IMG/VR virus record: IMGVR_UViG_3300046171_000205
Location: 1 to 43,244 of that record
Origin: a virus
Length of the DNA stretch: 43,244 nucleotides
Strand: one strand, 5' to 3'
Part shown: positions 5,519-14,528 of the stretch, in pieces
Position numbering within the stretch: position 1 is the stretch's first letter
Layout: each line of letters starts with the position of its first letter
Position numbers and translations under genes: made by a program
Notes under the pieces: generated by a model
The model's database searches: none
What the model was told of the DNA's origin: nothing
Seen by the model: the letters and a program-made list of their open reading frames with translations, nothing else

Positions 5519-7500
5519 CAGTAAACATTCAAGGAGTTGAATATACTCTTCCGACAAAAGGAAAGGTTTTTAATGTTATAACTAAAGAAACAGAAAAAAG
5601 ACCTATAATAACAAGTTCTTCTAAAAAGGTAGATCAGGTTTGGATAAGAACTGAATTACCTGAAAATTATGAATATAAAAGAAAAGAAGAATTAATAAAG
5701 CAAGCGGAGGATAAAGATTATTTTGATGTTGAGTTAGAAAATTTCAGATCACAGGAATGGGATAGAAGACTTAATGGTGTTTGGTTTATGAATAATGGAA
5801 AAGCAGAATACATAACTGGCTTACATTATTTGTTTTTAAACTGGTGGAAAATAGATATTGGATATCCAAACTTTAGAAAAGTAGATCAAGAATATTTTTA
5901 TTTTTTACAATCATGTATAGACAACCCTGAATGTCTAGGAATGATAGAGTTAACTAAACGTAGACAGGGGAAAACTGTAAGAGCCGGTGTATTTATGTTT
6001 GATCTTATATCAAGATCTAAGAATAAAAATGGCGGTATACAATCTAAAACTGCAAGTGATGCGAAAAACAATGTGTTTGCTAAATCCATTGTTGGACCAT
6101 TTAAAAAACTACCAGATTTCTTTAGACCGGTTTATGATCAGTCAAAAGGGGTCACCCCAACCTCAGAATTAAGATTTTATAGAACAACTAAACGTGGGAG
6201 AAAGTCTCTCGAAGATTTAGGTAAACCCGAACTCGAATCACAAATAGACTGGAAGAGTTCAGATAAATATGCATATGATGGAACAAAATTACACAGATAC
6301 CTTGGTGACGAGGTTGGAAAAACTATGGAAGTGGATGTCTGGGAAAGGCACAATGTTGTACGTTTCTGCTCGGAACTGGATGGCTCGTATATTGGAAAAT
6401 TACTTTATACAACCACTGTCGAAGAAATGGAATCAGGTGGTGAATCGTTTAAAAGGTTATGGGACGCTAGTAATCAAGAAGATAGAAATGTACATGGTAG
6501 AACTGCCAGTGGATTATTTCGATTCTTTACTCCCTCATATAAAACCTTATACTTTGACAAATATGGTTATGCAGATGAAGAACGTGCTAAGGACTATTAT
6601 TTGGCTGAACGTGCAAATCTTGTCAATGATGATCGTGCTCTTTCTAGTATTATTAGGAGAAATCCATTCACTATTGAAGAGGCTTTTAGGATAGATGGAG
6701 AAAGATCTTTATTTAATGCAATGAAATTAAATGATCAAATAGATCGTATATCTTGGAATGAAAATCTATATACAAAAGGTAATTTTGAATGGGTAGGTGA
6801 CAGAGAAACTGGCCATGTAGAATTTAAGCCTATGTCGAATGGAAGGTTTAAGGTATCATATTTGTTTGAAGATTTTAAAGATGCTAATAATGTTATAAAA
6901 AGAGGTAAAAATTATTTTCCAACAAGAAAGGGTGAATTTACAATGGGTTGTGATCCATATGACCATGACAGTACTGTAGACCAAAGAAGATCTAATGGAG
7001 CCTTCTATGTGTACAAGAAACACAACTCAATATCAAATTTTTATGACAGTTCATTTATAGTTGAATATATTTACCGACCAAGTACCGCAAGACAATTTTA
7101 TGAAGATGTCTTGAAGTGCTGTCACTACTACTCTTGTGATCTCCTATTTGAAGACAATAAGATTGGTATAAAAAATTATTTTGAAGATAGAGGTTATTCT
7201 GCCTTCTTAATGTTTTTACCTGGTAGTGCGAAACCTGGGATGAGTGGATCTGTGAAGACACATCAGCAAATTGCAGAAGTAACTGAAGACTATATAGAAA
7301 ATAACGTTAGTAAAGTTTGCTTTCCGGAATTATTAAAAGACTGGTTAGAATTTGATATAAGTAAAACAACAAAATTTGATGCAGCGATGGCCGCAGGATA
7401 TACACTTATAGCAGACAAAAATATACTCTTAAAAAATTATCTGAGAAAAGGTAATCTTGTGGAGGCAAAAAATATGTTTAAAAAGTTTAAGGTAGGATGA
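5515..7500 (+). CDS. terL: Terminase large subunit
   Basis: The 661-aa packaging motor has an N-terminal ATPase and a C-terminal RNase H-like nuclease. The ATPase shows a Walker A-like 'TKRRQGKT' (147-154) and Walker B 'RYLGDE' with Asp265-Glu266, then 'LLYTTTVEE' (296-304) as the likely coupling motif. The nuclease shows the expected acidic residues: Asp480 in 'MGCDPYDHDS', Asp542/Glu546-Asp547 in 'CDLLFEDNKIG', and Asp622 in 'TKFDAAMAAG'. It cuts concatemeric DNA and pumps it through the portal. It overlaps its neighbours by 4 bases on both sides, so terminase and portal are one unit. Length and layout match terminases of crAss-like phages. Confidence 0.95.
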   Translation: MTVNIQGVEYTLPTKGKVFNVITKETEKRPIITSSSKKVDQVWIRTELPENYEYKRKEELIKQAEDKDYFDVELENFRSQEWDRRLNGVWFMNNGKAEYITGLHYLFLNWWKIDIGYPNFRKVDQEYFYFLQSCIDNPECLGMIELTKRRQGKTVRAGVFMFDLISRSKNKNGGIQSKTASDAKNNVFAKSIVGPFKKLPDFFRPVYDQSKGVTPTSELRFYRTTKRGRKSLEDLGKPELESQIDWKSSDKYAYDGTKLHRYLGDEVGKTMEVDVWERHNVVRFCSELDGSYIGKLLYTTTVEEMESGGESFKRLWDASNQEDRNVHGRTASGLFRFFTPSYKTLYFDKYGYADEERAKDYYLAERANLVNDDRALSSIIRRNPFTIEEAFRIDGERSLFNAMKLNDQIDRISWNENLYTKGNFEWVGDRETGHVEFKPMSNGRFKVSYLFEDFKDANNVIKRGKNYFPTRKGEFTMGCDPYDHDSTVDQRRSNGAFYVYKKHNSISNFYDSSFIVEYIYRPSTARQFYEDVLKCCHYYSCDLLFEDNKIGIKNYFEDRGYSAFLMFLPGSAKPGMSGSVKTHQQIAEVTEDYIENNVSKVCFPELLKDWLEFDISKTTKFDAAMAAGYTLIADKNILLKNYLRKGNLVEAKNMFKKFKVG

Positions 7501-9812
7501 TAAAACACAAAGAGAAAGCAAACTATCCAAACCATAACATTGACCCAAGAGATAAGGGCAAGGATTGGTGTTTGTCATACGCTAAAGCAGCGTGGTCTGA
7601 TTATACACAACATGGAACCCAATCATTTCACAATAATAGAGGTACATATCCAAAAATAAAAGATTACGCACAAGGTAATCAGTCTATTAATAAATATAAA
7701 CAATTACTAAATGTAGATGAAGCAGATAACGAAAGTTGGTTTGCTATTGATTGGACTGTGTTACCTATAGTTCCAAAATTTAGAAGAATTGCTTTAGGAA
7801 AATTAAGTAAATCAGAATATAATATAACAGCAACTCCAATAGATGCATTAGCACAGTCAGAAATAGAATCATATTATAAGACTACAAAAGCAAAAATGGA
7901 TCTTAGAAATATGGCGGCTAAGTCTGCTCCAGGAATGGAACAGTTTAGTGCGTTAAAAGCAAAACCTAATGAGCCATTAAATGATGAGGAATTAGAAATG
8001 CATATGGCTTATACATATAAGCATAATGCTTCTATTGAAATGGAACAGGGTATCGATTTAATCTTTCATACAAACGATATGGAAGAAAAAAGAAAGCAAG
8101 TAAATGAGTATTTATTTGATTATGGTGTTGCGGGTTATAAAGAATTTATCGATAGTAATGGTGCTGTAAAAATTAGAGTTGTAGATCCCGCTAAGTTATT
8201 AATATCTCATTGTAATAAAAGAGACTTTAGTGACAAGATACATATTGGAGAAATTACTGAAATGACTATTTCTGATTTAAAACAAAGAGCAGGAAGTTAT
8301 TTTAATGAAAAAGAATATCAAGATATAGCAGACAGGTTTTCTGGAAGACAGGGAGATATTAAAATGTTTCCATCTAACAAAAAATTTTATAAGCATTATG
8401 ATGATAGAAAGATATTAGTTTTAGACATGGAGTTTTTCTCTGTTGATCAAATGGTTCATGAGTCAAGAACAGACAAAAGAGGTAATAAAAGATTTGGTAG
8501 AGCAGGATATAATAGTTACAACAAAAAAAAGAAAAAATTCATAAGGTCTTCTTACAAGACTGTTTATAAAATTTCTTGGATTGTAGATTCTGAATACTGT
8601 TTCAATTTTGGTTTATGTTCTGATATGAAAAGAATTAAGTCAAATTTGATGGATACAGATTTATCTTACCATTTATTTTCTCCTGACTTTCATAACATGA
8701 AACCTTTAGGTATAATGGAGCAATTAATACCTATTGCAGATCAGATACAAATATCATGGTATAGGTTACAAAACACAATCAATCAAGCAAGGCCAAAAGG
8801 TATAATGATTGAATTAGGTGCTTTAGAAGATATTCCTTTAGGTGCCGGAGGTCAACAGATGAAACCAATGGATGTTATTGATTTGTTCAATAAAACAGGT
8901 ACTCTTGTTTATAGAAAAAACGATATAGGAGGTAAACCAACTAACTACAAACCAATAGAAGAGTTAGAAAATGGGCTAGGTAGAGATGCTATGACTTATT
9001 ATCAGGTTATACAAAACAACATTGAGATGATAAGACAAATAACAGGTCTTAATGAATTTACAGATGGATCTACTCCTGATGCTAGATCATTAACAACTAC
9101 TGCAAAATTAGCGGCCCAAGCAACTAATAACGCACTAGCACATATTGAACAAGGAGAAAGAAGATTACTAGAAAGACTTGCGTCTGCTGTTATAGTAAGA
9201 TTGCAGGATTCAGTAAAAAAACACCCTATCGAAGGTTATATCAGATCTTTAGGAAAAAACACTATGGAGTTTTTTAAAATGACTCCAACTGTTTCAAAAC
9301 ACGAGTTTGGTGTAAAAATTGAAGATAGACCTACAGAGGAACAAAAAGCAAGACTTATGCAAATACTTCAAGCAAGTGTAGCACAAGGACAAGTGGATTT
9401 TGAAGATGCTGTATTTATTGAGCAAATAACTAATTTAAAACAGGCTCAACAAGTATTATCGTATCGTATAAAAAAGAAGCGAGAAGAAGCACAGCAACAG
9501 GCTATGCAACAGCAACAGCAAAATGGCCAGATTCAAATGCAATCTGCTCAGGCTGCTGAACAATCTAAGCAACAAACTTTGCAAATGGAAATGCAGGCTA
9601 AAATGGAAATGGAAAAACTCAAAGCAGAACTACAGTCTCAACTACAAAAAGAGAAATACCAGTTTGAATTAGAGTTAGCAGGCATGAGAGAACAAGGTTC
9701 AAGTGAAAGAAGTTTAATGGACAATTTACCAACAAAAGAGGCCTTTATGGCGGGTATGCAAGAGCAAACAGAAGAAGCACCGGTACCTGGAGGAATGCCT
9801 CAACAGCAATAA
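7497..9812 (+). CDS. Portal protein
   Basis: The 771-aa protein begins 4 bases inside the terminase gene. The central part carries typical portal segments such as 'LGIMEQLIPIADQIQISWYR' and 'QNNIEMIRQITGLNEFTDG' followed by 'DARSLTTTAKLAAQATNNAL', the long helix region that lines the DNA channel. Residues about 660-735 are a glutamine- and methionine-rich coiled coil. Twelve copies would form the vertex ring for packaging and for tail attachment. Size and Gln-rich end match portals of crAss-like podoviruses. Identification rests on sequence style and on its place after terL. Confidence 0.9.
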   Translation: MIKHKEKANYPNHNIDPRDKGKDWCLSYAKAAWSDYTQHGTQSFHNNRGTYPKIKDYAQGNQSINKYKQLLNVDEADNESWFAIDWTVLPIVPKFRRIALGKLSKSEYNITATPIDALAQSEIESYYKTTKAKMDLRNMAAKSAPGMEQFSALKAKPNEPLNDEELEMHMAYTYKHNASIEMEQGIDLIFHTNDMEEKRKQVNEYLFDYGVAGYKEFIDSNGAVKIRVVDPAKLLISHCNKRDFSDKIHIGEITEMTISDLKQRAGSYFNEKEYQDIADRFSGRQGDIKMFPSNKKFYKHYDDRKILVLDMEFFSVDQMVHESRTDKRGNKRFGRAGYNSYNKKKKKFIRSSYKTVYKISWIVDSEYCFNFGLCSDMKRIKSNLMDTDLSYHLFSPDFHNMKPLGIMEQLIPIADQIQISWYRLQNTINQARPKGIMIELGALEDIPLGAGGQQMKPMDVIDLFNKTGTLVYRKNDIGGKPTNYKPIEELENGLGRDAMTYYQVIQNNIEMIRQITGLNEFTDGSTPDARSLTTTAKLAAQATNNALAHIEQGERRLLERLASAVIVRLQDSVKKHPIEGYIRSLGKNTMEFFKMTPTVSKHEFGVKIEDRPTEEQKARLMQILQASVAQGQVDFEDAVFIEQITNLKQAQQVLSYRIKKKREEAQQQAMQQQQQNGQIQMQSAQAAEQSKQQTLQMEMQAKMEMEKLKAELQSQLQKEKYQFELELAGMREQGSSERSLMDNLPTKEAFMAGMQEQTEEAPVPGGMPQQQ

Positions 9813-9839
9813 ATAAATTAAAACAAAACACAAACAATT

Positions 9840-11003
9840 ATGGAAGAAGAATTCGATTTATCAGAAGTCAAAGTCGTTGACGACAATGGTGAGGCTCAAC
9901 CTGTAGAAGTTCCTGTAAAAGAAACTGAAACAGAAAATCCTGAAACAGAAAATGTAGAAGGGGATACAGAGGTAGAAGATACCTCCGAAGAGCAAACAGA
10001 GGTAAAAGAAGAGCCAAAAGCAGAAGAAACTGCGGCTCAAGAAGAAACTACTGAAGAATCTGTACAAGAGACTTCAGAAAGTAATCTACAAGATACTGTA
10101 GAGTTATTTGATCAATTAGATAGTATATCAAAAGACTTAACAGATGGAAAAGTAGAAACATTAGAAGACTTTTTTGAAGAGTATAAAAGGCTGAGAGATT
10201 CATCCGATACTCAATTTAAAGATGACTACATTAAAAATGCAGTCGAATATTACAATAAAACTGGATCGCTTACACCGTATTTGGAGGCAACTTCAGTTAA
10301 TTATGGGGAAATGTCTGACGAACAAATCATGAGACGTGAACTAGAACAGGCAAACCCTACCCTATCTGCAAAAGCAATTGAGCGTTTGTATAATAGAGAC
10401 ATAGTTAACAAGTATTCTTTAGACGAAGATAAGTATGATCAGGAAGAGGTAGAACTTGGTAAGGAACTTCTGAAAGCAGATGCTACTAAACTAAGAGATA
10501 AGTTTGTTGACGAACAAAAAAACTTTACTCAACCTGAAATTGAAAAGACTGAAGAAACTGAAACTGTAGACAATACTGCCCAAATGGAGAAATGGACAGA
10601 AACCGTAACATCAAATGATTTCACTAAAGACGTTTTAGAAAACAAACGTATTTTAATAGATTATAATGATGAGAAATTTTCTTATGAAGTGGAGAATCCT
10701 GAAGAGTTAAAGGCTATGACAGTCGATAACAATAAGTTTTTTGCACTTTTTAAAGACGACAAAGGTAATGTTGATTTTGATAAATGGTATAGAGTATTGG
10801 CTTATGCTTCAGATCCTGAAGTTTACGATTCATCTCTTATTGCACATGGACAAGAGTTAGGTCAAGAAAAGGTTGTTTCGGATTTGAAAAACCCAACTAA
10901 ACCTACAAAAAGCACACAGCAATATAAAACACCATCAAGTCCTTTAGAAGGATTGTTTGGTGCACTGAGTAGAGGTGACTCAGATGTTAAAATCATTCGT
11001 TAA
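9840..11003 (+). CDS. Acidic scaffold-like protein
   Basis: The 387-aa protein opens with about 85 residues dominated by Glu, Thr and Val ('EVPVKETETENPETENVEGD'), then a charged helical middle ('LFDQLDSISKDLTDGKVETL') and a C-terminus with 'SPLEGLFGALSRGDSDVKII'. Acidic, helical proteins encoded between portal and capsid genes are usually internal scaffolds that guide capsid assembly and are later removed. No protease motif is visible. The role is inferred from position and composition. Confidence 0.7.
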   Translation: MEEEFDLSEVKVVDDNGEAQPVEVPVKETETENPETENVEGDTEVEDTSEEQTEVKEEPKAEETAAQEETTEESVQETSESNLQDTVELFDQLDSISKDLTDGKVETLEDFFEEYKRLRDSSDTQFKDDYIKNAVEYYNKTGSLTPYLEATSVNYGEMSDEQIMRRELEQANPTLSAKAIERLYNRDIVNKYSLDEDKYDQEEVELGKELLKADATKLRDKFVDEQKNFTQPEIEKTEETETVDNTAQMEKWTETVTSNDFTKDVLENKRILIDYNDEKFSYEVENPEELKAMTVDNNKFFALFKDDKGNVDFDKWYRVLAYASDPEVYDSSLIAHGQELGQEKVVSDLKNPTKPTKSTQQYKTPSSPLEGLFGALSRGDSDVKIIR

Positions 11004-11023
11004 ATAAAATTAAAAATTAAAAA

Positions 11024-12337
11024 ATGGAAAATTCTAGTTATATAAGTTCTCTATCATTCCTACAACATTCATTTGTACAAGGAAGAGAGATCTTGTCAAG
11101 CGTCTTAGACGTACAAAACGAAGAGGAAGGATTCCTTGACGTTATGCAGGCATTAGGCAAATTGAAGCCTACTAGCCAACCAGTATACCATGCGTTCGTA
11201 AATGAAGCATTGTATAAGGACAATGTAATCCAAATCTCTGAAGCAGGATCAGGTACCGGAAAACAATCAGGTATCGCTACTTCTAAAGTAGGTAATGCAA
11301 GAGTAGGTGATTTAATGATGGGTGCATCAGGTAATGTATATTTGATTACAGCAATTGCATCTAATGGTGAGGTTGACTTTGTACCAGTAGATGGTGCAGG
11401 TTTGGCAACTGACTATGATGCAAGTGGAGATCAATTTGTTGTATTTTCAAATGCACAAGGTGAAGGATCTGGTTCTCCAGACCCTATCAAGTATGGTCTT
11501 ACAAAGCAGTCTAACAGAGTGCAAATCTTTAAAAACAAATACAGAATCTCTGATGTTGCTAAAGCATCTAAGATCACTGTTGAGTATAAAGGTAAGCCTT
11601 ACTTCATGTACAAAGGTACTTACGAAGCATTACAAAGATTTAGAGGTGATATCTCTAACGCTTTAATGTTTGGTGTAGGATCTGGTGACTTCTACGCAGG
11701 AGCATCTGTGGGTGACATGGCAATTGGTGGAAACGCAGTACAAACTACTAATGGTCTTAAGGCTGAACTTAAGTCAGGTGGTATTTTAAATTCTGCTGCA
11801 CCTTATGGTTTTGATACAGACGTACTTACTACACTATCTAATCTTACTTCTGCTTTAAACAAAGCAAGAGCACCAAAAGATTACTGGATGTGGTTAGGAA
11901 CTTCTGCTAACATTAAAATGGATAACGCTCTTAACGGATTAACTAGTGCAGGTTTAACTAGTGCTAGATTCTCTGTTGATGGTAAAAACATTGACTTAGG
12001 TGTTGACAAGTTTAGCCTATATGGAAGAACTTGGAACAAGAAGCAATTATCTATCTTAGATCACAATGAACTAGGTTCTACAGTAACTGGATCTGGTGAA
12101 ATTTACCTTGTACCAACTGGTCAAGTTAAAACTGCTCAAGGTGGTGGATCACAAGATTACCTACAAGTACGTTACTTAGAAGGAGATGGAAACAACTTCT
12201 CTTTCAGAGAAACTTTGACAGGTGGACTTGCTCCAACTCCAACTAGTGCTGATTCAATTCTTGACGTAAACTACCAGGCTATTATGGGTCTAGAAGTTTT
12301 AGGAAAAGAACACTGTGCACTTGTAACAGGATTCTAA
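11024..12337 (+). CDS. Major capsid protein
   Basis: The 437-aa protein follows the scaffold-like gene by 20 bases and is followed by a strong terminator, which suits a very highly expressed gene. The N-terminus ('SYISSLSFLQHSFVQGREIL') is helical, the middle is rich in Gly, Ala and Val beta segments, and 'PKDYWMWLGTSANIKM' sits in the region expected for the central A-domain. The end 'VNYQAIMGLEVLGKEHCALV' is a hydrophobic strand. HK97 fold is inferred from family context, not from a motif. A-rich leader, no Shine-Dalgarno. Confidence 0.88.
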   Translation: MENSSYISSLSFLQHSFVQGREILSSVLDVQNEEEGFLDVMQALGKLKPTSQPVYHAFVNEALYKDNVIQISEAGSGTGKQSGIATSKVGNARVGDLMMGASGNVYLITAIASNGEVDFVPVDGAGLATDYDASGDQFVVFSNAQGEGSGSPDPIKYGLTKQSNRVQIFKNKYRISDVAKASKITVEYKGKPYFMYKGTYEALQRFRGDISNALMFGVGSGDFYAGASVGDMAIGGNAVQTTNGLKAELKSGGILNSAAPYGFDTDVLTTLSNLTSALNKARAPKDYWMWLGTSANIKMDNALNGLTSAGLTSARFSVDGKNIDLGVDKFSLYGRTWNKKQLSILDHNELGSTVTGSGEIYLVPTGQVKTAQGGGSQDYLQVRYLEGDGNNFSFRETLTGGLAPTPTSADSILDVNYQAIMGLEVLGKEHCALVTGF

Positions 12338-12355
12338 GAATCTTATATTAATTCT

Positions 12356-12388
12356 AAGAAGGGGGGAGTTAACCCTCCCCTCTTTTTT
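12356..12388 (+). terminator. Intrinsic terminator after the capsid gene
   Basis: GGGGAG (12363-12368), loop TTAACC, CTCCCC (12375-12380) form a 6-bp GC stem. The stem extends outward through G-T, G-C and several A-T pairs, and a run of six T follows at 12383-12388. This is a textbook rho-independent terminator between the capsid gene and the next gene on the same strand. The ten-base word ATTCTAAGAA occurs twice just upstream (12331 and 12351), the first copy containing the capsid stop codon. Confidence 0.9.
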
Positions 12389-12405
12389 ATAAAACTTCAA
12401 CAATT

Positions 12406-12915
12406 ATGATTAAAACAAAAGAATACAATAACGTAAAAACACCTCCTCAATTAAAAAGAAACGAGGTAAAAGTGTTTCAATATTTAAATGTGAAGCCTGA
12501 CAAACAAAACCCAGGAAAGGTTATTATGCCTTCTATTCACATGATACCAGAAGTAGACAGGGTATATGACAAAGAATCAGATGACTATATAGATATTGCA
12601 TCTATTGGTTCTTTGGGTGTTGGTGGGAAGCCAGTATTTAATACAATACAGTTTACAAAAAAAGACAGAGGATTATTGGCTTTAAGAGGTAATAAAACAG
12701 GAGACAGAGAAATATACCAATATCTTATGATGTCTAATTACAACGCTTCTAATCCTGATAGAGACACTAGCGTTGTTCCATTATATAAATTAATGGAGCC
12801 TAAAAAAGAGGCTGCTGATTCTAGAAAGCAAAGAACTTTGAGAAGAGACGCTATGAATGTCGCTGCTGAACTTTCTGCTGCTGAAGTAAGAGAATTTATC
12901 GCCTGCTTTAAATAA
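12406..12915 (+). CDS. Head-associated hypothetical protein, N-terminal part
   Basis: This frame gives 169 aa: a mixed beta region ('VKTPPQLKRNEVKVFQYLNV', 'VIMPSIHMIPEVDRVYD'), then 'RKQRTLRRDAMNVAAELSAA' and 'EVREFIA'. The last few residues (CFK) and stop appear to result from a frame change. If one C of the CC at 12902-12903 is ignored, the reading runs on as '...EFIAALNKDEKRDISILR' into the next frame, giving one protein of about 273 aa. It lies after the capsid terminator and before a second terminator, so it is its own small unit. Function unknown; position suggests a head or connector protein. Confidence 0.65.
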   Translation: MIKTKEYNNVKTPPQLKRNEVKVFQYLNVKPDKQNPGKVIMPSIHMIPEVDRVYDKESDDYIDIASIGSLGVGGKPVFNTIQFTKKDRGLLALRGNKTGDREIYQYLMMSNYNASNPDRDTSVVPLYKLMEPKKEAADSRKQRTLRRDAMNVAAELSAAEVREFIACFK

Positions 12916-12961
12916 AGATGAAAAAAGAGATATTTCTATTCTTAGAGATGAGTTAGAAATT

Positions 12962-13228
12962 ATGGCTGAAAAAGATCCACAACAATTCATAACATTAAGT
13001 AAGGATAAAAATAAATCTATTCAAGCAACCTGTAAGGCTGCTATTGATAAAAAAATAATCAGATTTGATAAGGCTACTAGTACATTTTTATGGGTTTCTA
13101 CAGGAGAGACTATTATACAAGTGCCAAGATCATCCAAATCAAGTTATTTGCAAGGGTTCACCAACTTTGTTTTGAGTAACAAAAATGGGGAATTAGTTTA
13201 CGAAGAAATCGTAAAATTGCTTAAATAA
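12962..13228 (+). CDS. Continuation of the head-associated protein (C-terminal part)
   Basis: From ATG 12962 this encodes 88 aa with 'IIRFDKATSTFLWVSTGETI' and 'NKNGELVYEEIVKLL'. The pattern hxFDxxTxxWhWxxTGExIhxVP and a final 'NGxxhYxxhhxxL' helix is familiar from the ends of phage structural proteins. The same frame is open upstream to 12890 and reads 'LNKDEKRDISILRDELEI' without any ATG, GTG or TTG, so the natural N-terminus probably lies in the preceding ORF, reached by a +1 frame change. As a separate gene it would lack a leader. Confidence 0.6.
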   Translation: MAEKDPQQFITLSKDKNKSIQATCKAAIDKKIIRFDKATSTFLWVSTGETIIQVPRSSKSSYLQGFTNFVLSNKNGELVYEEIVKLLK

Positions 13229-13248
13229 TTTGTTGTTGGTTTGTTTTG

Positions 13249-13292
13249 AAAGTCGACCAAGGGAAATTAGTACTGCGGTCGACTTTTTTTTT
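13249..13292 (+). terminator. Intrinsic terminator with 10-bp perfect stem
   Basis: AAAGTCGACC (13249-13258) and GGTCGACTTT (13277-13286) are exact reverse complements around an 18-base loop, and nine T follow from 13284 to 13292. It ends the head unit just before the first fibre gene. The stem contains the palindrome GTCGAC. Confidence 0.92.
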
Positions 13293-13301
13293 ACTTAAAA
13301 T

Positions 13302-14522
13302 ATGAGCACATTCACAAATGATACAGGAAGTGTATCAATAGATTTTACAATACAATTCGATCTAACCTCAACTCCAAAGTTGAAGGTTACGGACAACTCT
13401 ACATATGATACAGCACAAACAGGAGTAAATGTTTATGTTAAAATTAAAAGACCGGATGGTATAGTTAGAAGTCCTGGAGAAGGTACTGTAGACATAACAG
13501 GAGACTCAGGAAGTTTACCGGTTTTTGAATATGAATTACCATTGTCAGCAAATGATGGGCAAGTAAGTCAAGGTCAATATCAAATTGAGTATATGTTAAC
13601 AGTAGGAAGTGATCCAACTGTTTCTAAAACAAAGTCATTTATTTATGATTTCAATAAAATAAAACTTACAACGTTTCAAGATATTAATGAATTTACACCT
13701 TTAGTTAAGGTAAAGGATATAACACCTAGTTATGATGTTACCAACTACAATACTACAAGTGTATCTAGGGTTTTTGTGGCACAAAACAATGTAAATGGAT
13801 CTAATATCGCTGATCAAACAACAACAGGTATTACAACTGAGGATAGAGAGTACTCTTTGGCAGACACTCAATCAAAAATTTATGACAATAAATATATTGT
13901 TGATTTGAAAGTAGATGTAACGTATGCAAGCACGTTATATAGTTGGTTTTCTGTAGTTTCTAGAAGTGTAAAAAGAGACATTGTAAAAGTACATAAGATA
14001 CCAACTAAGTTAGAATTAATATCTTATTTCAATACATTAAAAAATTTAGTAGAAACATACGATGGATATAATAAATCGTTGTTTGATAAATACAAAAAAA
14101 ATTATGAGTTCGTTATTACAAATTTTGATTTGCTTGTAAGAAGATTAGATGCAGGTATTTCAGATGATGACAACACAGACATTATAAGAGATATTATGGG
14201 AGTTCTAAGAAATGATGTTCCAAGAGAGCATACAGGAAATGAACTAACATCGGAATCTCTTCAAATTTATTCTACAGGAGTTAGTGTTACATGGACATCT
14301 TTACAAAATGTTCCAACCTATAACCCTTTTGCTACATATGAGAAAACTTTTGCTTCAGCATCAGCACAATGGGACGTAACACATAGTTTAAATAAGAAAC
14401 CATCAGTCACACTCGTTGATGAATATGATAATATTGTGTATGGTGCTGTAGAATATGTAAATTTGAACGTTATTAAAATCACATTTAGAACCCTCACAAA
14501 AGGTAAAGTATATTTAAATTAA
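13302..14522 (+). CDS. Tail fibre or baseplate-type structural protein (406 aa)
   Basis: The N-terminal 230 residues are beta-rich, with Ig-like stretches such as 'FTIQFDLTSTPKLKVTDNST' and 'VNVYVKIKRPDGIVRSPGEG'. Residues about 235-290 are helical ('KLELISYFNTLKNLVETYDG'). The last 65 residues ('SAQWDVTHSLNKKPSVTLVD', 'VNLNVIKITF', 'KGKVYLN') match the small C-terminal domain WxhxHxLxxxPxVxhhDxxxxxhxxxhxhhxxxxhxIxF seen at the ends of phage fibres and baseplate proteins. The next gene ends with a related domain. It begins the fibre module after a terminator, so a promoter should lie at 13290-13301 or farther up. Confidence 0.7.
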   Translation: MSTFTNDTGSVSIDFTIQFDLTSTPKLKVTDNSTYDTAQTGVNVYVKIKRPDGIVRSPGEGTVDITGDSGSLPVFEYELPLSANDGQVSQGQYQIEYMLTVGSDPTVSKTKSFIYDFNKIKLTTFQDINEFTPLVKVKDITPSYDVTNYNTTSVSRVFVAQNNVNGSNIADQTTTGITTEDREYSLADTQSKIYDNKYIVDLKVDVTYASTLYSWFSVVSRSVKRDIVKVHKIPTKLELISYFNTLKNLVETYDGYNKSLFDKYKKNYEFVITNFDLLVRRLDAGISDDDNTDIIRDIMGVLRNDVPREHTGNELTSESLQIYSTGVSVTWTSLQNVPTYNPFATYEKTFASASAQWDVTHSLNKKPSVTLVDEYDNIVYGAVEYVNLNVIKITFRTLTKGKVYLN

Positions 14523-14528
14523 AGCACT

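Noticed and set aside
9861-10067. Minus-strand frame of 68 codons within the scaffold-like gene
   Set aside because: It is the antisense shadow of a Glu-rich run and has the Phe/Ser/Leu-rich make-up expected from that. Other long antisense frames over genes (for example 40512-40850 and 33763-34086) were dismissed for the same reason.
12895-12915. Programmed -1 frameshift at the end of the ORF 12406-12915
   Set aside because: The second frame is +1 relative to the first, and no X-XXY-YYZ slip site would lead there.
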